Below, in pieces: positions 16,701-25,432 of a stretch of 64,000 nucleotides of DNA (position 1 is its first letter; each line of letters opens with the position of its first letter). Both the position numbers and the translations under genes were made by a program. Below the pieces are notes generated by a model. It worked only from the letters and a program-made list of their open reading frames with translations. It made no database searches and was not told the origin of the DNA. Origin of the DNA: Thermoguttaceae bacterium. Its GTDB lineage: Bacteria; Planctomycetota; Planctomycetia; Pirellulales; Thermoguttaceae. The stretch covers positions 1 through 64,000 of the forward strand of contig JAFZNK010000194.1 of NCBI GenBank assembly GCA_017550965.1, in the 5' to 3' direction.

Positions 16701-17254
16701 TGAAAACCGGCCTTGTTAAGGCGTTTTTCCAAAGAATCCTCGCCTGAGCATTGGTGACTGATATCGTTGCGCGCCTTCATATAGGAAGTATGCGCGGTCG
16801 CGGCAGAGATTAACGACGAGTGAAAAGCGAGAGGCGGCATCGATTCGACGGACCTCATTTCCTCTAAAAAAACGTCTATTGAACCTCTAGGATACGACGT
16901 CAAATTAATTGCCATATTGACCAGATTATTGCGCGCAAGAAGTTCGTCGTCCGTCGCTACGCTAAAAATGCGATCGACTTCTCCCTGGGGATTGATACGA
17001 AATCTGTTGATTTGTTCCAATAATTCCTGTTCGACGTCGGACGGATTCAGATTCGACGACGACAAATCGTACCAGTCCGGCGACGACGCAACGGCGGAAG
17101 AGAACTCCGCCTCAGCATAGGAATAATCCAGGAGGACAGAATCCGTGAAGAAAGAAGCAACGTCAGCCGCCAAAAGTTCGCGCGACTCCAAAGCTTCGAA
17201 TCTCAACGTCCGGGAACGAAGCGCGCGTTTACCGTTAGAATTCGTCTTCTTCAT
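13706..17254 (-). CDS. Large secreted CAP-domain protein with planctomycete LEPRxLLA-type signal
   Basis: The 1182-residue protein starts with a basic segment and LRFEALESRELLA near residue 25, a version of the N-terminal LEPRxLLA signal of planctomycete exported giants. A CAP/SCP domain spans about residues 60-265, with LEQINRFRINPQGEVDR, the ISHQ helix, HYGENIGG and HRDAL. An SdrD_B-like or Cna_B-like repeat follows (GVVFDDVDGDRFYDVGEG). A cadherin-like region and a Calx-beta domain (LFVYEGDEGTKAVNFVV) come next, then acidic beta-rich repeats with Asp-Gly turns (SGTSGNDYLYYSDGSG). It ends in an acidic tail without a sortase motif. It is probably surface-attached. The ATG at 17254 follows AAGGAAG. 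Which CAP activity it has is unknown. Confidence 0.88.
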   Translation of the reverse strand: MKKTNSNGKRALRSRTLRFEALESRELLAADVASFFTDSVLLDYSYAEAEFSSAVASSPDWYDLSSSNLNPSDVEQELLEQINRFRINPQGEVDRIFSVATDDELLARNNLVNMAINLTSYPRGSIDVFLEEMRSVESMPPLAFHSSLISAATAHTSYMKARNDISHQCSGEDSLEKRLNKAGFQFGYDDSATTHYGENIGGSFFEQDGFSIASYMHAAFVVDWGIPSHSHRDALASDYYTEIGISVQSSQKSVGPYLVTCDFGKSVDGARTDGAYLLGVVFDDVDGDRFYDVGEGLGNVSVLVERTGVSGEVESVAISTWNSGGYQLFLLNGSYRVTVSGDGFNTSVTKSVVISDGTNAKLDFLTSDAGEVAPVIDLNGEAEGRDWNVVFVEGSEEPIDVFASSKLTITDDDSAYLYGAKIYMGDRPDGINEFLDVSVGSTSITASFDEQSGNIMLDGPGSIEEYESVIASLSYFNEAEYCDLTNHSISFSVFDGTNWSEEAVLTVSIQPTKLPNMTVHELFVYEGDEGTKAVNFVVELDMPARLDVSFNFNVVVGGTAVEGEDFVVSKGDPIVIAKGEKFATIECYVVGNYDSLKPEGLKRVEDGYENPSTNFFLEIIDLANAYLTNDNSLAEATIYDDDSPIVLGKTNAYSFENVLSSDNGQRRYVFSLTPETNGLFTWNADSLGVPEGTVISVREFGLESEPIAVSKTTLSGGNVQWFADSDVEYWISVEADADFSSLAAKLLPITDEKVVLVDPIFDDAETNLVQLMWEDEDVQVSLDNLFWNLDSDYWNGTSFRTERNDLEFAMRLPAFSNGVTTETDDNGSTDFLIEDRGAITTVGFAAFHFYGEDENENITFSGTSGNDYLYYSDGSGYFQRSDGKMFTFSGVNNVTIDGAGGFDNAYIEDTPFDDRFETNNDMLALYGGGFSLTAKKFSDVRALFNKGGEDSYFASDHGDDVKASISKTSAILSGTFATIENGELNQSEELLTDPSSEAALVYPYIRTIVGVEHINLVPEDSIGSVVLHGDNSASAFLDVQVGNLTTYNKRTDSTTTICRAKSLTISGLNPNSADRLTVNMPETYQTREEGDTLIVEDSATGWTMSIPIWKDVNSVSAALLDDQVEMEERLDSFFSTWNEEDAQDFELDSIFVDFIASQESYDAFALVHSLKERKDRPNKDAF

Positions 17255-17401
17255 GGGATTCTTCCTTTTCAAAATGCAGTTCCAAAACGCAAAGACGTCC
17301 CCAATAATTTGTAAAGTTCGGCCTTCGATTATTAGAGGCGTGAAAGGCGTTCAAGTTCCATTTTACCCCAACTCGAACAAACGCTTGACTGTTTTACTAT
17401 A

Positions 17402-17447
17402 GAAAAAGTCAAGATTGGCTAAAAAACAAGTCTTTTGCCAATCTTGA
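17402..17447 (-). terminator. Rho-independent terminator of the C69 peptidase gene
   Basis: An 11-bp perfect stem (17409-17419 with 17437-17447) and a 17-base loop are followed, on the minus strand, by a T-rich run at 17407-17402. It begins 36 bp after the stop codon. Confidence 0.8.
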
Positions 17448-17483
17448 ATCGTTAAAATAAATAAAATAGACGGAGAAAGCAAG

Positions 17484-19157
17484 TCATTCTTTGTTTTCTT
17501 CGTCTGGAAGAGCATATTGTTCGCCTCGTTCTTTAACAACTCGACGTAACCATTCTTCCGGATAACCAACGTTCGGATAATTTCCGTCGGAAGTTCGAGT
17601 ATATCCGTCGTTGAATTTGACAATAAGATCGTTCGCGAGTTGTTCCCAGCGATCTCTCGTTTTTTCCGTCTGCATCGTCGAGTAATCGGTTAAGAATTGG
17701 ACGGCGGCCTCCTGATCAACCTTAGCGAGTTCTTCCGCCGTCTTCTCGATCGCGGGTTGCAATTTATAGAAGTAATTCTCTAAGTCTTCTTGGACGCTCT
17801 TAATTTCCGGAATCATCTCTTTGTAGCGAGGATATGCGTAATTGGCGACGAAATTGAACGTCCACCACCCTGATTTCATGTCAAAACGAGTGATCGTTCC
17901 GATATTCGTCGAGGGAGGAACAGCCGTAGTGGCGGCGTATATAGGCGAATAGCAAGTCGTGTACGAATCGTCCCACCCAAACCAAACGAGTCCGCCCACA
18001 AGATCAGACAGATCGCTTGTCGAACGTGTGATGATCGAAAAACAAGTCTGCTGCGTCGAAATAGGACGCTCCCATGCGTATTTCTTTCCGTCAACTTCCC
18101 AATAAAGCGGGCGACAGCGCATCGCATAACCATATGGTCCGGCGTCAATCCCCTCGGACATATCGAATTCCGTGCCGTCATAGTGATCGCGCATTAGCGC
18201 GGCAACGTCGGCAGTCGATAGTTTTTGATCAGGCTTGATCGACCATGGATAAGGTTCGGCGCCCTCGACGCCTTGGGCGTAGTCTACCGAAAGGTTTAAA
18301 GACGGCGCCGCGCGACGGAACATGCTCCATACGCGCTTTTCACATACTCGCCTATCGCGAACGGTAAAGTTGCCGTAAACCTCGTAGAAAGAAAACGGTT
18401 TTCCCGAGTTAGGGTCGTATAAGCCTTTTTTAATGGCAAAGGTTTCGATATTTTTAGAATAAATACAATTCTCAGGATCGTCTTTAGGGAAGGCTCCAAT
18501 TCGGGCCATATTCGCGTGAGCGGTGATTTCACCGTCGGGAACTCGCATCGCAACCCAAACGCACCCGTTCTTTTCGCCTTCTGGACGATCGCCCGTGCCG
18601 CAAATATCAAAGATCCACGCCTCATTTTTGTCGCAGACGGAAATAGATTCACCTTCGTCGATATAGCCGTATTCGTCGACAAGACGGCCCATAAGCTCAA
18701 CGGCTTCTCTGGCGGTTGAAGCGCCTTGCAAAGCGGCAGTCATCAACTCGGGATACATAAACTTTCCAACTTTATTTTGCAATTCCAGATCGCCTTCCCA
18801 AGTGGTCTCGGCAATCGCCACTTGACAGTCGTTCATAATACCCTGAAACGATTTAACGACAGTGTCGCCAGTAAATCCGAATACTTTATGAGTTGGAACG
18901 CCCTCAGGAAAAACGTCGCTGCCCCCTTCAGGTCGAAAAGAACCGTCTGAAGCTTCTAGAATCGCTAATTTTCCAAAGAACCCTGCCGAATCGGCGGTAT
19001 AGGTAACCATACAAGCGTTTTCTTTAGAGGCACCTTTAGTAACAATCAAATTGGTGCAAGCGTCAATACTGCGTAAGCAAAAAACGCCAAACGCGTAAGC
19101 AGTTATCGCGGCGACCAACATCTTTGTCTTGAAACGATATTTTATAGGATTATTCAT
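17484..19157 (-). CDS. Secreted C69-family dipeptidase (Ntn hydrolase)
   Basis: C69 peptidases such as dipeptidase A are Ntn hydrolases that use an N-terminal cysteine, exposed by processing, to cleave dipeptides. This 557-residue protein has a basic N-region and hydrophobic core ending FCLRSIDA, followed at once by CTNLIVTKGAS. Signal cleavage would therefore leave the catalytic Cys as residue 1 of the mature protein. MVTYTADSAGFFG and the later VAIAETTWEG and YGYIDEGES blocks match the family, as do QGVEGAEPYPWS and the YTTCYSPIY region. Secretion suggests use of external peptides. It has a consensus promoter and a strong terminator and is probably monocistronic. An internal ATG at codon 13 is a possible alternative start, since no good ribosome-binding site precedes the first ATG. 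Confidence 0.93.
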   Translation of the reverse strand: MNNPIKYRFKTKMLVAAITAYAFGVFCLRSIDACTNLIVTKGASKENACMVTYTADSAGFFGKLAILEASDGSFRPEGGSDVFPEGVPTHKVFGFTGDTVVKSFQGIMNDCQVAIAETTWEGDLELQNKVGKFMYPELMTAALQGASTAREAVELMGRLVDEYGYIDEGESISVCDKNEAWIFDICGTGDRPEGEKNGCVWVAMRVPDGEITAHANMARIGAFPKDDPENCIYSKNIETFAIKKGLYDPNSGKPFSFYEVYGNFTVRDRRVCEKRVWSMFRRAAPSLNLSVDYAQGVEGAEPYPWSIKPDQKLSTADVAALMRDHYDGTEFDMSEGIDAGPYGYAMRCRPLYWEVDGKKYAWERPISTQQTCFSIITRSTSDLSDLVGGLVWFGWDDSYTTCYSPIYAATTAVPPSTNIGTITRFDMKSGWWTFNFVANYAYPRYKEMIPEIKSVQEDLENYFYKLQPAIEKTAEELAKVDQEAAVQFLTDYSTMQTEKTRDRWEQLANDLIVKFNDGYTRTSDGNYPNVGYPEEWLRRVVKERGEQYALPDEENKE

Positions 19158-19248
19158 GGCAAAAACACGTTCAAATCACGAAAACAAACTAAACAACGGC
19201 TAAAAGAACAACGTCTTTTCATTAACCGTTTCCACAACTCCAATCGTT

Positions 19249-19277
19249 ATTCTATCTCTTTGATTAGCGCGCGTCAA
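19249..19277 (-). promoter_or_regulatory. Predicted promoter of the C69 peptidase gene
   Basis: TTGACG (19277-19272) and TAGAAT (19254-19249) are separated by 17 bp on the minus strand, giving a leader of about 85 bases. Confidence 0.68.
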
Positions 19278-19436
19278 GCAACAATTGACGACGTAATTCA
19301 AAAGAGTTTTTTCGTGTTTTTTTTAAAAACTGGGAAGTTTATATTTCATTTCCTTCCTCTTTTGATATGTTATTACCAAGAAGGGTAGACGCGGTCCTAA
19401 TACCGTCAGGTTGCGGGGGCGCGTTCTACAACTGTG

Positions 19437-19466
19437 TTGTCATTGAATCACGAAGCGGCTTATAAT
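19437..19466 (+). promoter_or_regulatory. Predicted promoter of the first metallophosphoesterase gene
   Basis: TTGTCA (19437-19442) and a perfect TATAAT (19461-19466) are spaced by 18 bp. The start would fall about 20 bases before the ATG, just ahead of AGGAG. Confidence 0.62.
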
Positions 19467-19492
19467 CGTCGTCGCATAGGAGATCTTACGTT

Positions 19493-20779
19493 ATGAGTAA
19501 TTGCCAGGGTTTTAACAGGCGCGCGTTCTTTGGTTCCGTCGTCGCCGCCGGACTGAGCGGTTCCGCAATTCTAGGAGCCGATTCTTCCGCGAGAGCAGAC
19601 GAATCTCCGGAACAAGCTCAACCGGAGAAGTTTATGGCTTCCTATCCTCTGTTGCAAAACGTCACGGAAACAAGCGCGTCAATTTCCTGGGCGTTAAACG
19701 TCCCCTCGACAGGATGGGTTGAATGGGGAACGACTCCCGAACTTGGGAAATTCGCTCGTAACTCTGAATTTGGGTTAAATCCGTACGAGACGGATTTCCT
19801 TTCCGCCCGTATTACCGGGCTTGCTCCTAATACGAAGTACTACTATCGCGTCGCCACCAGCTCGTTCGTTTATCGAACCGCTTACGACAAAACGGCGTCC
19901 GAGCCTCAGTACAGCGATGTCTATTCTTTTGAAACAACTGGCCCCAAGGGCGACATCGCGTCTTTTGCCGTAATGAACGACACTCATAACACGCTTGCCA
20001 CCATCCAGGCGCACATTGAGCGCGTCGAGGAATTGAAACCAGATTTCCTGTTCTGGAACGGCGACCTCTGTTCCGACTACATGGACGCCAAACGCGTCAA
20101 GGATAACATCGCCAACCCGTCAAACACCCCGTTCGCGGCAGAGCGTCCGCTAGTATTCGTTCCGGGCAATCATGATCGTCGCGGTCAATGGGCGCGCAAT
20201 CTTAAAAAATGTTTAACGACTTGGCGCCAAGACGATCCGGAATTCTATGATCTGGGCTTCAATTACGCGTTCCGAAAAGGACCGCTCGCGGCGGTAGTTT
20301 TAGACACAGGCGAAGACAAGCCCGACTGGCATCCCGCTTGGTCTGAAATGGCTAATTACGAACCTTATCGAGAATTACAAGCGGCATGGTTGGCCAAGGC
20401 GTTGGCTCGTCCAGAAATTCAGTCGGCGCCCTATCTCGTCGCTTTTTGCCATATTCCGTTGTATGACGCCAATCCTAACGCCAATCCTGGCAATATCCTT
20501 GACAGGTGGGCGTCGATTCAATGGCCGGCGCGTCAGATGTGGGGACCGCTATTTGAGAAATATGGGGTTCAACTCCTTGTCGCAGCGCACCAACACCGTT
20601 TCAGCTACGCAGAAGCGACGGCGGATCGTCCTTGGGCTCAAATAGTCGGTGGCGGTCCGGAAATGAACAACGCATATTCTATCCATGCGGAAGCGACCCA
20701 GAAAAAAATGACGCTCACTTGCGAAAAACTTGAAGACAAATCGGTTGCCGGGACTTGGACTTTCAAACCTCGCGTTTGA
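19493..20779 (+). CDS. Tat-exported purple-acid-phosphatase-like metallophosphoesterase, copy 1
   Basis: The 428-residue protein opens with a twin-arginine signal (FNRRAFFGS, then a hydrophobic stretch ending in an Ala-rich site), so it folds in the cytoplasm before export. An FN3-like purple-acid-phosphatase N-terminal domain (ETSASISWALNVPSTGWVEWG to about residue 150) precedes the calcineurin-like domain. That domain contains MNDTHN, WNGDLC, FVPGNHDRRG, AFCHIPL and AAHQHRFSY, which are the metal-binding Asp, Asn and His motifs. The likely activity is phosphomonoesterase or phosphodiesterase outside the cytoplasm. A near-identical architecture lies immediately downstream, indicating a tandem duplication. 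AGGAG sits ten bases before the ATG. Confidence 0.93.
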   Translation: MSNCQGFNRRAFFGSVVAAGLSGSAILGADSSARADESPEQAQPEKFMASYPLLQNVTETSASISWALNVPSTGWVEWGTTPELGKFARNSEFGLNPYETDFLSARITGLAPNTKYYYRVATSSFVYRTAYDKTASEPQYSDVYSFETTGPKGDIASFAVMNDTHNTLATIQAHIERVEELKPDFLFWNGDLCSDYMDAKRVKDNIANPSNTPFAAERPLVFVPGNHDRRGQWARNLKKCLTTWRQDDPEFYDLGFNYAFRKGPLAAVVLDTGEDKPDWHPAWSEMANYEPYRELQAAWLAKALARPEIQSAPYLVAFCHIPLYDANPNANPGNILDRWASIQWPARQMWGPLFEKYGVQLLVAAHQHRFSYAEATADRPWAQIVGGGPEMNNAYSIHAEATQKKMTLTCEKLEDKSVAGTWTFKPRV

Positions 20780-20822
20780 TTTTTGAATCGTTTAACTCCT
20801 GACGTTACGCCAGAAATCATTA

Positions 20823-20850
20823 GGCGACGGGTTTTGTACCGTCGCCTTTT
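20823..20850 (+). terminator. Rho-independent terminator between the two phosphoesterase genes
   Basis: An 8-bp perfect GC-rich stem (20823-20830 with 20839-20846) with an eight-base loop is followed by TTTT. It lies 43 bp after copy 1 and only 20 bp before the ATG of copy 2, so copy 2 may depend on read-through. Confidence 0.78.
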
Positions 20851-20869
20851 CGCTTTATGGAGCATTTTC

Positions 20870-22243
20870 ATGAGTCCTTTCATTGATAGAAACAAGAATG
20901 CCCTTAGACCAACGCTCGCTCGTCGTTCTTTTTTGAGTTCCATGGGAGTCGTGTGCGCCAGCTGTTTAGGAACGTCCCTTGCAAACGAAATTGAAGAACT
21001 TCCGCCGGGCGTTGAACCGTCTAATCCAAGGGAGCTCCTCTACCCCACGCCAGAACCCTCAAAGGAATTATTTACTTCTGAATCTGGAAGTTTTGCGGCG
21101 TCTTACCCCATGCTTCAAAATGTATCAGAAACGAGCGCTTCCGTTTCCTGGGCGCTAAACGTTCCTTCCACGGGCTGGGTTGAATGGGGAACAACTCCAA
21201 ACCTCGGTAAAATTGCCAGAAATTCTGAGTTTGGCTTGAATCCCTACGAAGAGAATTTCCTTTCCGCACGCATTACGGGATTATCGCCTAACACGACTTA
21301 CTATTATCGGACGGCGACTTGCTCTTTTATTTATCGCACAGCGTATGACAAAACGATATCGGAACCTCAATTTAGCGACGTCTACTCCTTTAAAACTGTC
21401 GGTCCCAACGTTGACGGCGTTTCTTTTGCCGTCATGAACGACACGCATAACCAGGTGGATACTGTTCGGAAACACTGTGAAAGACACGAAGAGTTGGGAT
21501 CAGATATTGTCATATGGAACGGAGATCTTTGCCATCGCTATTTTTTCCCTCTGATTGCGAAAACAGGGATTGCAAATCCTTGCGACATACCCTTTGCCGC
21601 GCAGCGTCCCATCGTCTTCGTACCCGGTAATCACGATAAATGGGGACCTTACGCACACAACCTAAGAGAATGTTTAACTCCGTGGCGACAGTCCGACTCA
21701 CGGTATTACTCGCTTGGGCACAACTACGCGTTCAGACTTGGTCCTATTGCGATGATTACGCTAGACACTGGCGACACAAAGCCAGACAATGCGGTAAAGC
21801 AACAAGGCATAGCGTCTTTCGATCCGTATAGAGAACTACAAGCAACATGGCTTGAACATGTGTTGTCTAGACCGGATATTGCCGAAGCTCCGTACATAGT
21901 CGCGTTTTGTCATATTCCAATTTTCAATCCGTTCGACGAGGCCGGAATCGATCAGTCTTCTGGGTTGCCCTGGAAAACGGTCGAACCGACAAGCGCGCGA
22001 ATGTGGGCGCCTATCTTGGCCAAACACAATATTACGCTCGTAATTTCGGCCCACCTTCATAGACACTCTTTTTCCGAAGCGACTCCTGAACGTCCATGGC
22101 CGCAACTTTTGGGAGGGGGCCCTTTAGCCCAAAACGCAACATGTATTCACGCAGAAGGAAACTACGAACATTTAACCGTAACGGCAGAAACGCTCTTTGA
22201 ACGTTCCGTTCTTGGTACCTGGACATTTGAACCTCGCGCCTGA
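20870..22243 (+). CDS. Tat-exported purple-acid-phosphatase-like metallophosphoesterase, copy 2
   Basis: This 457-residue paralogue of the preceding gene has a Tat signal (LARRSFLSSMG) followed by a longer linker rich in Pro, Glu and Ser (about residues 38-75). The same FN3-like and calcineurin-like domains follow, sharing long identical blocks with copy 1 such as GWVEWGTTP and NSEFGLNPYE. The metal motifs MNDTHN, WNGDLC, FVPGNHDKWG, AFCHIP and SAHLHRHSF are intact. The start is the ATG at 20870, preceded by GGAG. The open frame upstream (from 20783) runs through the terminator and is not expected to be translated. The two copies differ mainly in the linker and in the substrate-facing loops, so they may have diverged in substrate. 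Confidence 0.92.
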   Translation: MSPFIDRNKNALRPTLARRSFLSSMGVVCASCLGTSLANEIEELPPGVEPSNPRELLYPTPEPSKELFTSESGSFAASYPMLQNVSETSASVSWALNVPSTGWVEWGTTPNLGKIARNSEFGLNPYEENFLSARITGLSPNTTYYYRTATCSFIYRTAYDKTISEPQFSDVYSFKTVGPNVDGVSFAVMNDTHNQVDTVRKHCERHEELGSDIVIWNGDLCHRYFFPLIAKTGIANPCDIPFAAQRPIVFVPGNHDKWGPYAHNLRECLTPWRQSDSRYYSLGHNYAFRLGPIAMITLDTGDTKPDNAVKQQGIASFDPYRELQATWLEHVLSRPDIAEAPYIVAFCHIPIFNPFDEAGIDQSSGLPWKTVEPTSARMWAPILAKHNITLVISAHLHRHSFSEATPERPWPQLLGGGPLAQNATCIHAEGNYEHLTVTAETLFERSVLGTWTFEPRA

Positions 22244-22266
22244 TCCAGATGCGTTCCAAAGCGAAA

Positions 22267-22304
22267 AGAGAAGAGCGGACGCATTACAGCGTCCGCTCCT
22301 CTCT
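22267..22304. terminator. Long hairpin between convergent genes
   Basis: A 16-bp stem (22267-22282 with 22289-22304) with one mismatch or wobble and a six-base loop lies between the convergent phosphoesterase and beta-helix genes. It likely acts as a bidirectional terminator, although neither side has a strong T tract. Confidence 0.68.
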
Positions 22305-22336
22305 CATGTCTACGTTATGGATCTCTCTGACGATAA

Positions 22337-24520
22337 TTACTTCACAATCCCCGCTTGTGAATAATCAAAGGGAATAAAACCAATTTTTTCGGCAGGGGAT
22401 CCCGGTTTCAATCGGAAATCGTTGGAATCAGGATCAACGAACATCGGGTCGGCGACAATCCCGTCAACGTCCTTGCCCGTCTCTTTAACCCACTCTTCGT
22501 GAGTCTTTCCGCTAAACGTCGCTTCTCCGCAAGCGTTAAACCATAGGTTTTTCGTATAAATAGCCTTGGCTTTATCAGCGTTATATCCTAAAGCAATTCC
22601 TTCTTTCCAGTAAATAATATTACTTTCAAACGTATCGGAAAGATGGTCTTCAACTCGCGTGATAGCAAGTTGATGAGGCTGATTCCCAACGTTTGCGGGA
22701 TTGTTCTTACTTCTTGCCAGAATGTTGTTTCGAACAATGTTGTCTTTTCCGTAATGTTGATGGAACGAACCGTCAGTCGTGTCGTAAACAAGATTGTTTT
22801 CAAATAGAATACCCTCGCTTCCCTCGTCAGGATATAGCCCCCACCCTCCATAAGCGTATGAACTTACGTCAAAAATAACGTTGTTGCAAACACGAGTTCC
22901 CGTTGAGGTTCCAAGCGTATAAACGCCGCCCATATCGGACAAATGCCCTTGTCCAATCTTCGAAATACGATTGAATTCAATTCGATTACGAAAAGCATGC
23001 CCGCCGTTGTACCCCCAGACCCAACCAACAGACACGCCCGTATAATAGAAATCGTTTATATCGTTGTGAAGGATAGCTATTTCTTCCGTATTCTGCCCGA
23101 TCCAAACGGCAGTAGCAGACGCAAAAAAGCGACCGCCTTGCGTCATCAAGCAGTTCTCAATCTTGTTGCGACGATCCAATTTGCCCCCGCCGACTCGAAC
23201 GGCGCCTGCGCCAAGGTCGATGAAATTCGTGTTTTTAGCGACGCAGTCGTCGCAGTTCTTAAACCAAAGTCCATATTCTCCAACATGAGCGATTTCACAA
23301 TCTTGAAACGTAATCCCCTCAGAATCGTCAACTGATATTACGGCGGTTGTAAAGAAAGCCGACTGCGCTGGTTCAAATTGCGACGGTCCAGGTTGAGAAA
23401 TATCTCCAACGATCGATTCGTCAAGTTCTGATTCCTTCATTACCGATTCACGTCTTGGAGCGTCGGAGTAGGCAAATTTAATATTCTCGAACCCGATATC
23501 CTTTGTCGTTTTAGACTCGTTGCTTGAAACGGACGTCCCTGAAATGATCAGCATACGATTAACGCCGGAGATGGGAGCGACGAACTTTACGTTTTCGATA
23601 CGTTCGTCAGCCTTTGGACGGTAGTAAACGCATCCTTCAGTTCCAGCGTAAAACCACTCGCCCGGTTCGTCAAAAGAAGAACGTAAGTTTTCAAGATAAT
23701 ACAAAGACGTGTCTCGCCACGGATTGTGAGGCTTCATAGGAGATCCTTGGGCTTTTAACGCGTTGGATTCCTTATTGTATCCCAACAAGATACGTCTGGT
23801 CGTATCCCAATGATGATGAACTACAAATTGCGCGTACCGCAACTCCTCAACTGGAACGTCAGCCAAATGCAGTTCGTCTAAATCACCTTCTTTAGCGCGA
23901 ATCTCTTGCGGGGTCGACGGTTTATTTGAAGGACGATTAGGCGCGTTTAAGGGAAACTCCTCCCAAACGGAAGCCGGACGTAAAAATCCCTCGTTGGGAA
24001 AACGGGACCGAACGGCGCGACGATCGTTGACATACATTTGTTCAAAGAAAATCAGTTGTCCGTCGACCACTGGCAATTCGGCGCGCCATATTTCGGCCTC
24101 GGAATTGGGAAACGCCTTTTTCTGGTCAGGCGTCGCAAGTTTCCAACCGTTAATCTCTCTTCCGGCCGACAACGTCGTTTCGCCTTTCACGCCAATATAT
24201 CGCGTATGAGAATCATTAGAACCTAACTCGAAAGGAACGGCGCGAACATATTCGCCGGGAGCGATCATAACGGAGAAAACTCCTTCCTTTCCCTGCAACC
24301 GTTCTGAACGTATCGCGTCTCTCGCACGTTCCAACGACGCAAACGGCTCATTCGCCGAGCCGGAATTATCGTCAGAGCCATTATTGGAGACGTAAAAAAC
24401 GTTTGTATAATCTTCCGACTTCGACGTTCGCGCCCCCCAATATGCCAAAAATCCCAAAAAAAGAACGAAAAAAAGCAACCGCCTTCGTACAATCGCCCTA
24501 TGAAAAAACAAACCCGTCAT
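22337..24520 (-). CDS. Secreted right-handed parallel beta-helix protein
   Basis: The 727-residue protein has an N-terminal membrane-targeting segment (RRRLLFFVLFLGFLAYWG). It then has the DUF1565-like opening FYVSNNGSDDNSGSANEPFASLERARDAI that is typical of secreted pectate-lyase-fold proteins. From about residue 330 onward are repeated right-handed beta-helix coils with Asn ladders (FQDCEIAHVGEYGLWFKN, then NCLMTQGG and NNVIFDVSS). Such proteins often bind or cleave acidic polysaccharides, but no specific lyase active site was recognised. The ATG at 24520 follows GAGG by six bases, which is better than the upstream frame start. It ends convergently with the phosphoesterase gene. Likely role: glycan degradation outside the cell, by inference. 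Confidence 0.85.
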   Translation of the reverse strand: MTGLFFHRAIVRRRLLFFVLFLGFLAYWGARTSKSEDYTNVFYVSNNGSDDNSGSANEPFASLERARDAIRSERLQGKEGVFSVMIAPGEYVRAVPFELGSNDSHTRYIGVKGETTLSAGREINGWKLATPDQKKAFPNSEAEIWRAELPVVDGQLIFFEQMYVNDRRAVRSRFPNEGFLRPASVWEEFPLNAPNRPSNKPSTPQEIRAKEGDLDELHLADVPVEELRYAQFVVHHHWDTTRRILLGYNKESNALKAQGSPMKPHNPWRDTSLYYLENLRSSFDEPGEWFYAGTEGCVYYRPKADERIENVKFVAPISGVNRMLIISGTSVSSNESKTTKDIGFENIKFAYSDAPRRESVMKESELDESIVGDISQPGPSQFEPAQSAFFTTAVISVDDSEGITFQDCEIAHVGEYGLWFKNCDDCVAKNTNFIDLGAGAVRVGGGKLDRRNKIENCLMTQGGRFFASATAVWIGQNTEEIAILHNDINDFYYTGVSVGWVWGYNGGHAFRNRIEFNRISKIGQGHLSDMGGVYTLGTSTGTRVCNNVIFDVSSYAYGGWGLYPDEGSEGILFENNLVYDTTDGSFHQHYGKDNIVRNNILARSKNNPANVGNQPHQLAITRVEDHLSDTFESNIIYWKEGIALGYNADKAKAIYTKNLWFNACGEATFSGKTHEEWVKETGKDVDGIVADPMFVDPDSNDFRLKPGSPAEKIGFIPFDYSQAGIVK

Positions 24521-24617
24521 AACAAACCTCGTCACGAACAAAGACTATCCAGAAATCAAGGCGCCACAGGGCGCGAACTTAATCAAGCATAGAGCCCTAA
24601 AACAGGGAAAATAAATA

Positions 24618-25220
24618 CTAGTCCCACTCTTGAGCCTCGATCAATCGCTGAACATACTTCGAAAGAATATCCGTTTCAATATTGACTTTATCGCCAAGCT
24701 TTTTCGAACCGAGCGTGGTGGCGTTTAAAGTGAACGGAATCAACGCCACGCTAAAAAGTTCAGGTTCGCAACGTACTAACGTTAAACTGACGCCGTCGAC
24801 GGCGACTGAGCCTTTTGACGCCATATTTTTCGCTAACGATTTATCAATACGAAAATAATAATCTGCGCATTCGTCGTTATGATTATCAATTCTTTCCAAG
24901 ACGGCCAAACCGTCGACATGCCCGCTAACAAAATGACCTCCAAGGCGTGAATTTACCGCTAAAGCGCGTTCCAAATTAACAGGCGAACCCTCGACTAAAT
25001 CGCCAAGATTCGTGCGCGACAACGTTTCAGGAACCGCCTGAAAAGACAAAGACGTTCCTGATTTTGCAACGACCGTCAGACAGCATCCGTTGACCGCGAC
25101 GCTATCGGAAGTTTCGACGTCGTCGACAATTTGCGGCGCGTCGACGACCAACGTACACACGACGCCGTCGTTAGTAATAGCGGCGATTCTCCCTAACGCC
25201 TCAACAATACCGGAAAACAT
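24618..25220 (-). CDS. ribE: Riboflavin synthase, alpha subunit
   Basis: The enzyme dismutates two molecules of 6,7-dimethyl-8-ribityllumazine to riboflavin. The 200-residue protein shows the internal duplication of the family: MFSGIVEALGRI opens the first lumazine-binding barrel with SVAVNGCCLTVV, and GHFVSGHVDG opens the second with SVAVDGVSLTLV. The catalytic N-terminal Met-Phe is kept. An AGGAG element stands seven bases before the chosen ATG; an extra ATG directly before it is possible. No other rib gene lies next to it, and no FMN riboswitch was recognised in its 5' region. Confidence 0.96.
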   Translation of the reverse strand: MFSGIVEALGRIAAITNDGVVCTLVVDAPQIVDDVETSDSVAVNGCCLTVVAKSGTSLSFQAVPETLSRTNLGDLVEGSPVNLERALAVNSRLGGHFVSGHVDGLAVLERIDNHNDECADYYFRIDKSLAKNMASKGSVAVDGVSLTLVRCEPELFSVALIPFTLNATTLGSKKLGDKVNIETDILSKYVQRLIEAQEWD

Positions 25221-25432
25221 CATTACTCTCCTGAACTATCGATAACTGAATCAATCGTGAAACAATAATTTAACGTAAACGTAAATACTCTTCGCTTGTT
25301 TGATTATAGCATAAATAGTACTCGGTTAAATAGCGCCAAAACAGATCGATTTCTTAACGACAGGTAATACCCAAAACAACACGTTATTCTTTCATAAATG
25401 AAAACCGTCTTTATTTGCGAGTATCGTTCGAG

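Larger units (their letters stand above)
19158..19492. other. 335-bp divergent promoter region
   Basis: The gap separates the divergent C69 peptidase and the first metallophosphoesterase gene. It holds a good promoter for each (19249-19277 minus, 19437-19466 plus). A T-rich and A-rich central segment (19310-19350) carries no recognisable gene or RNA. Confidence 0.6.
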
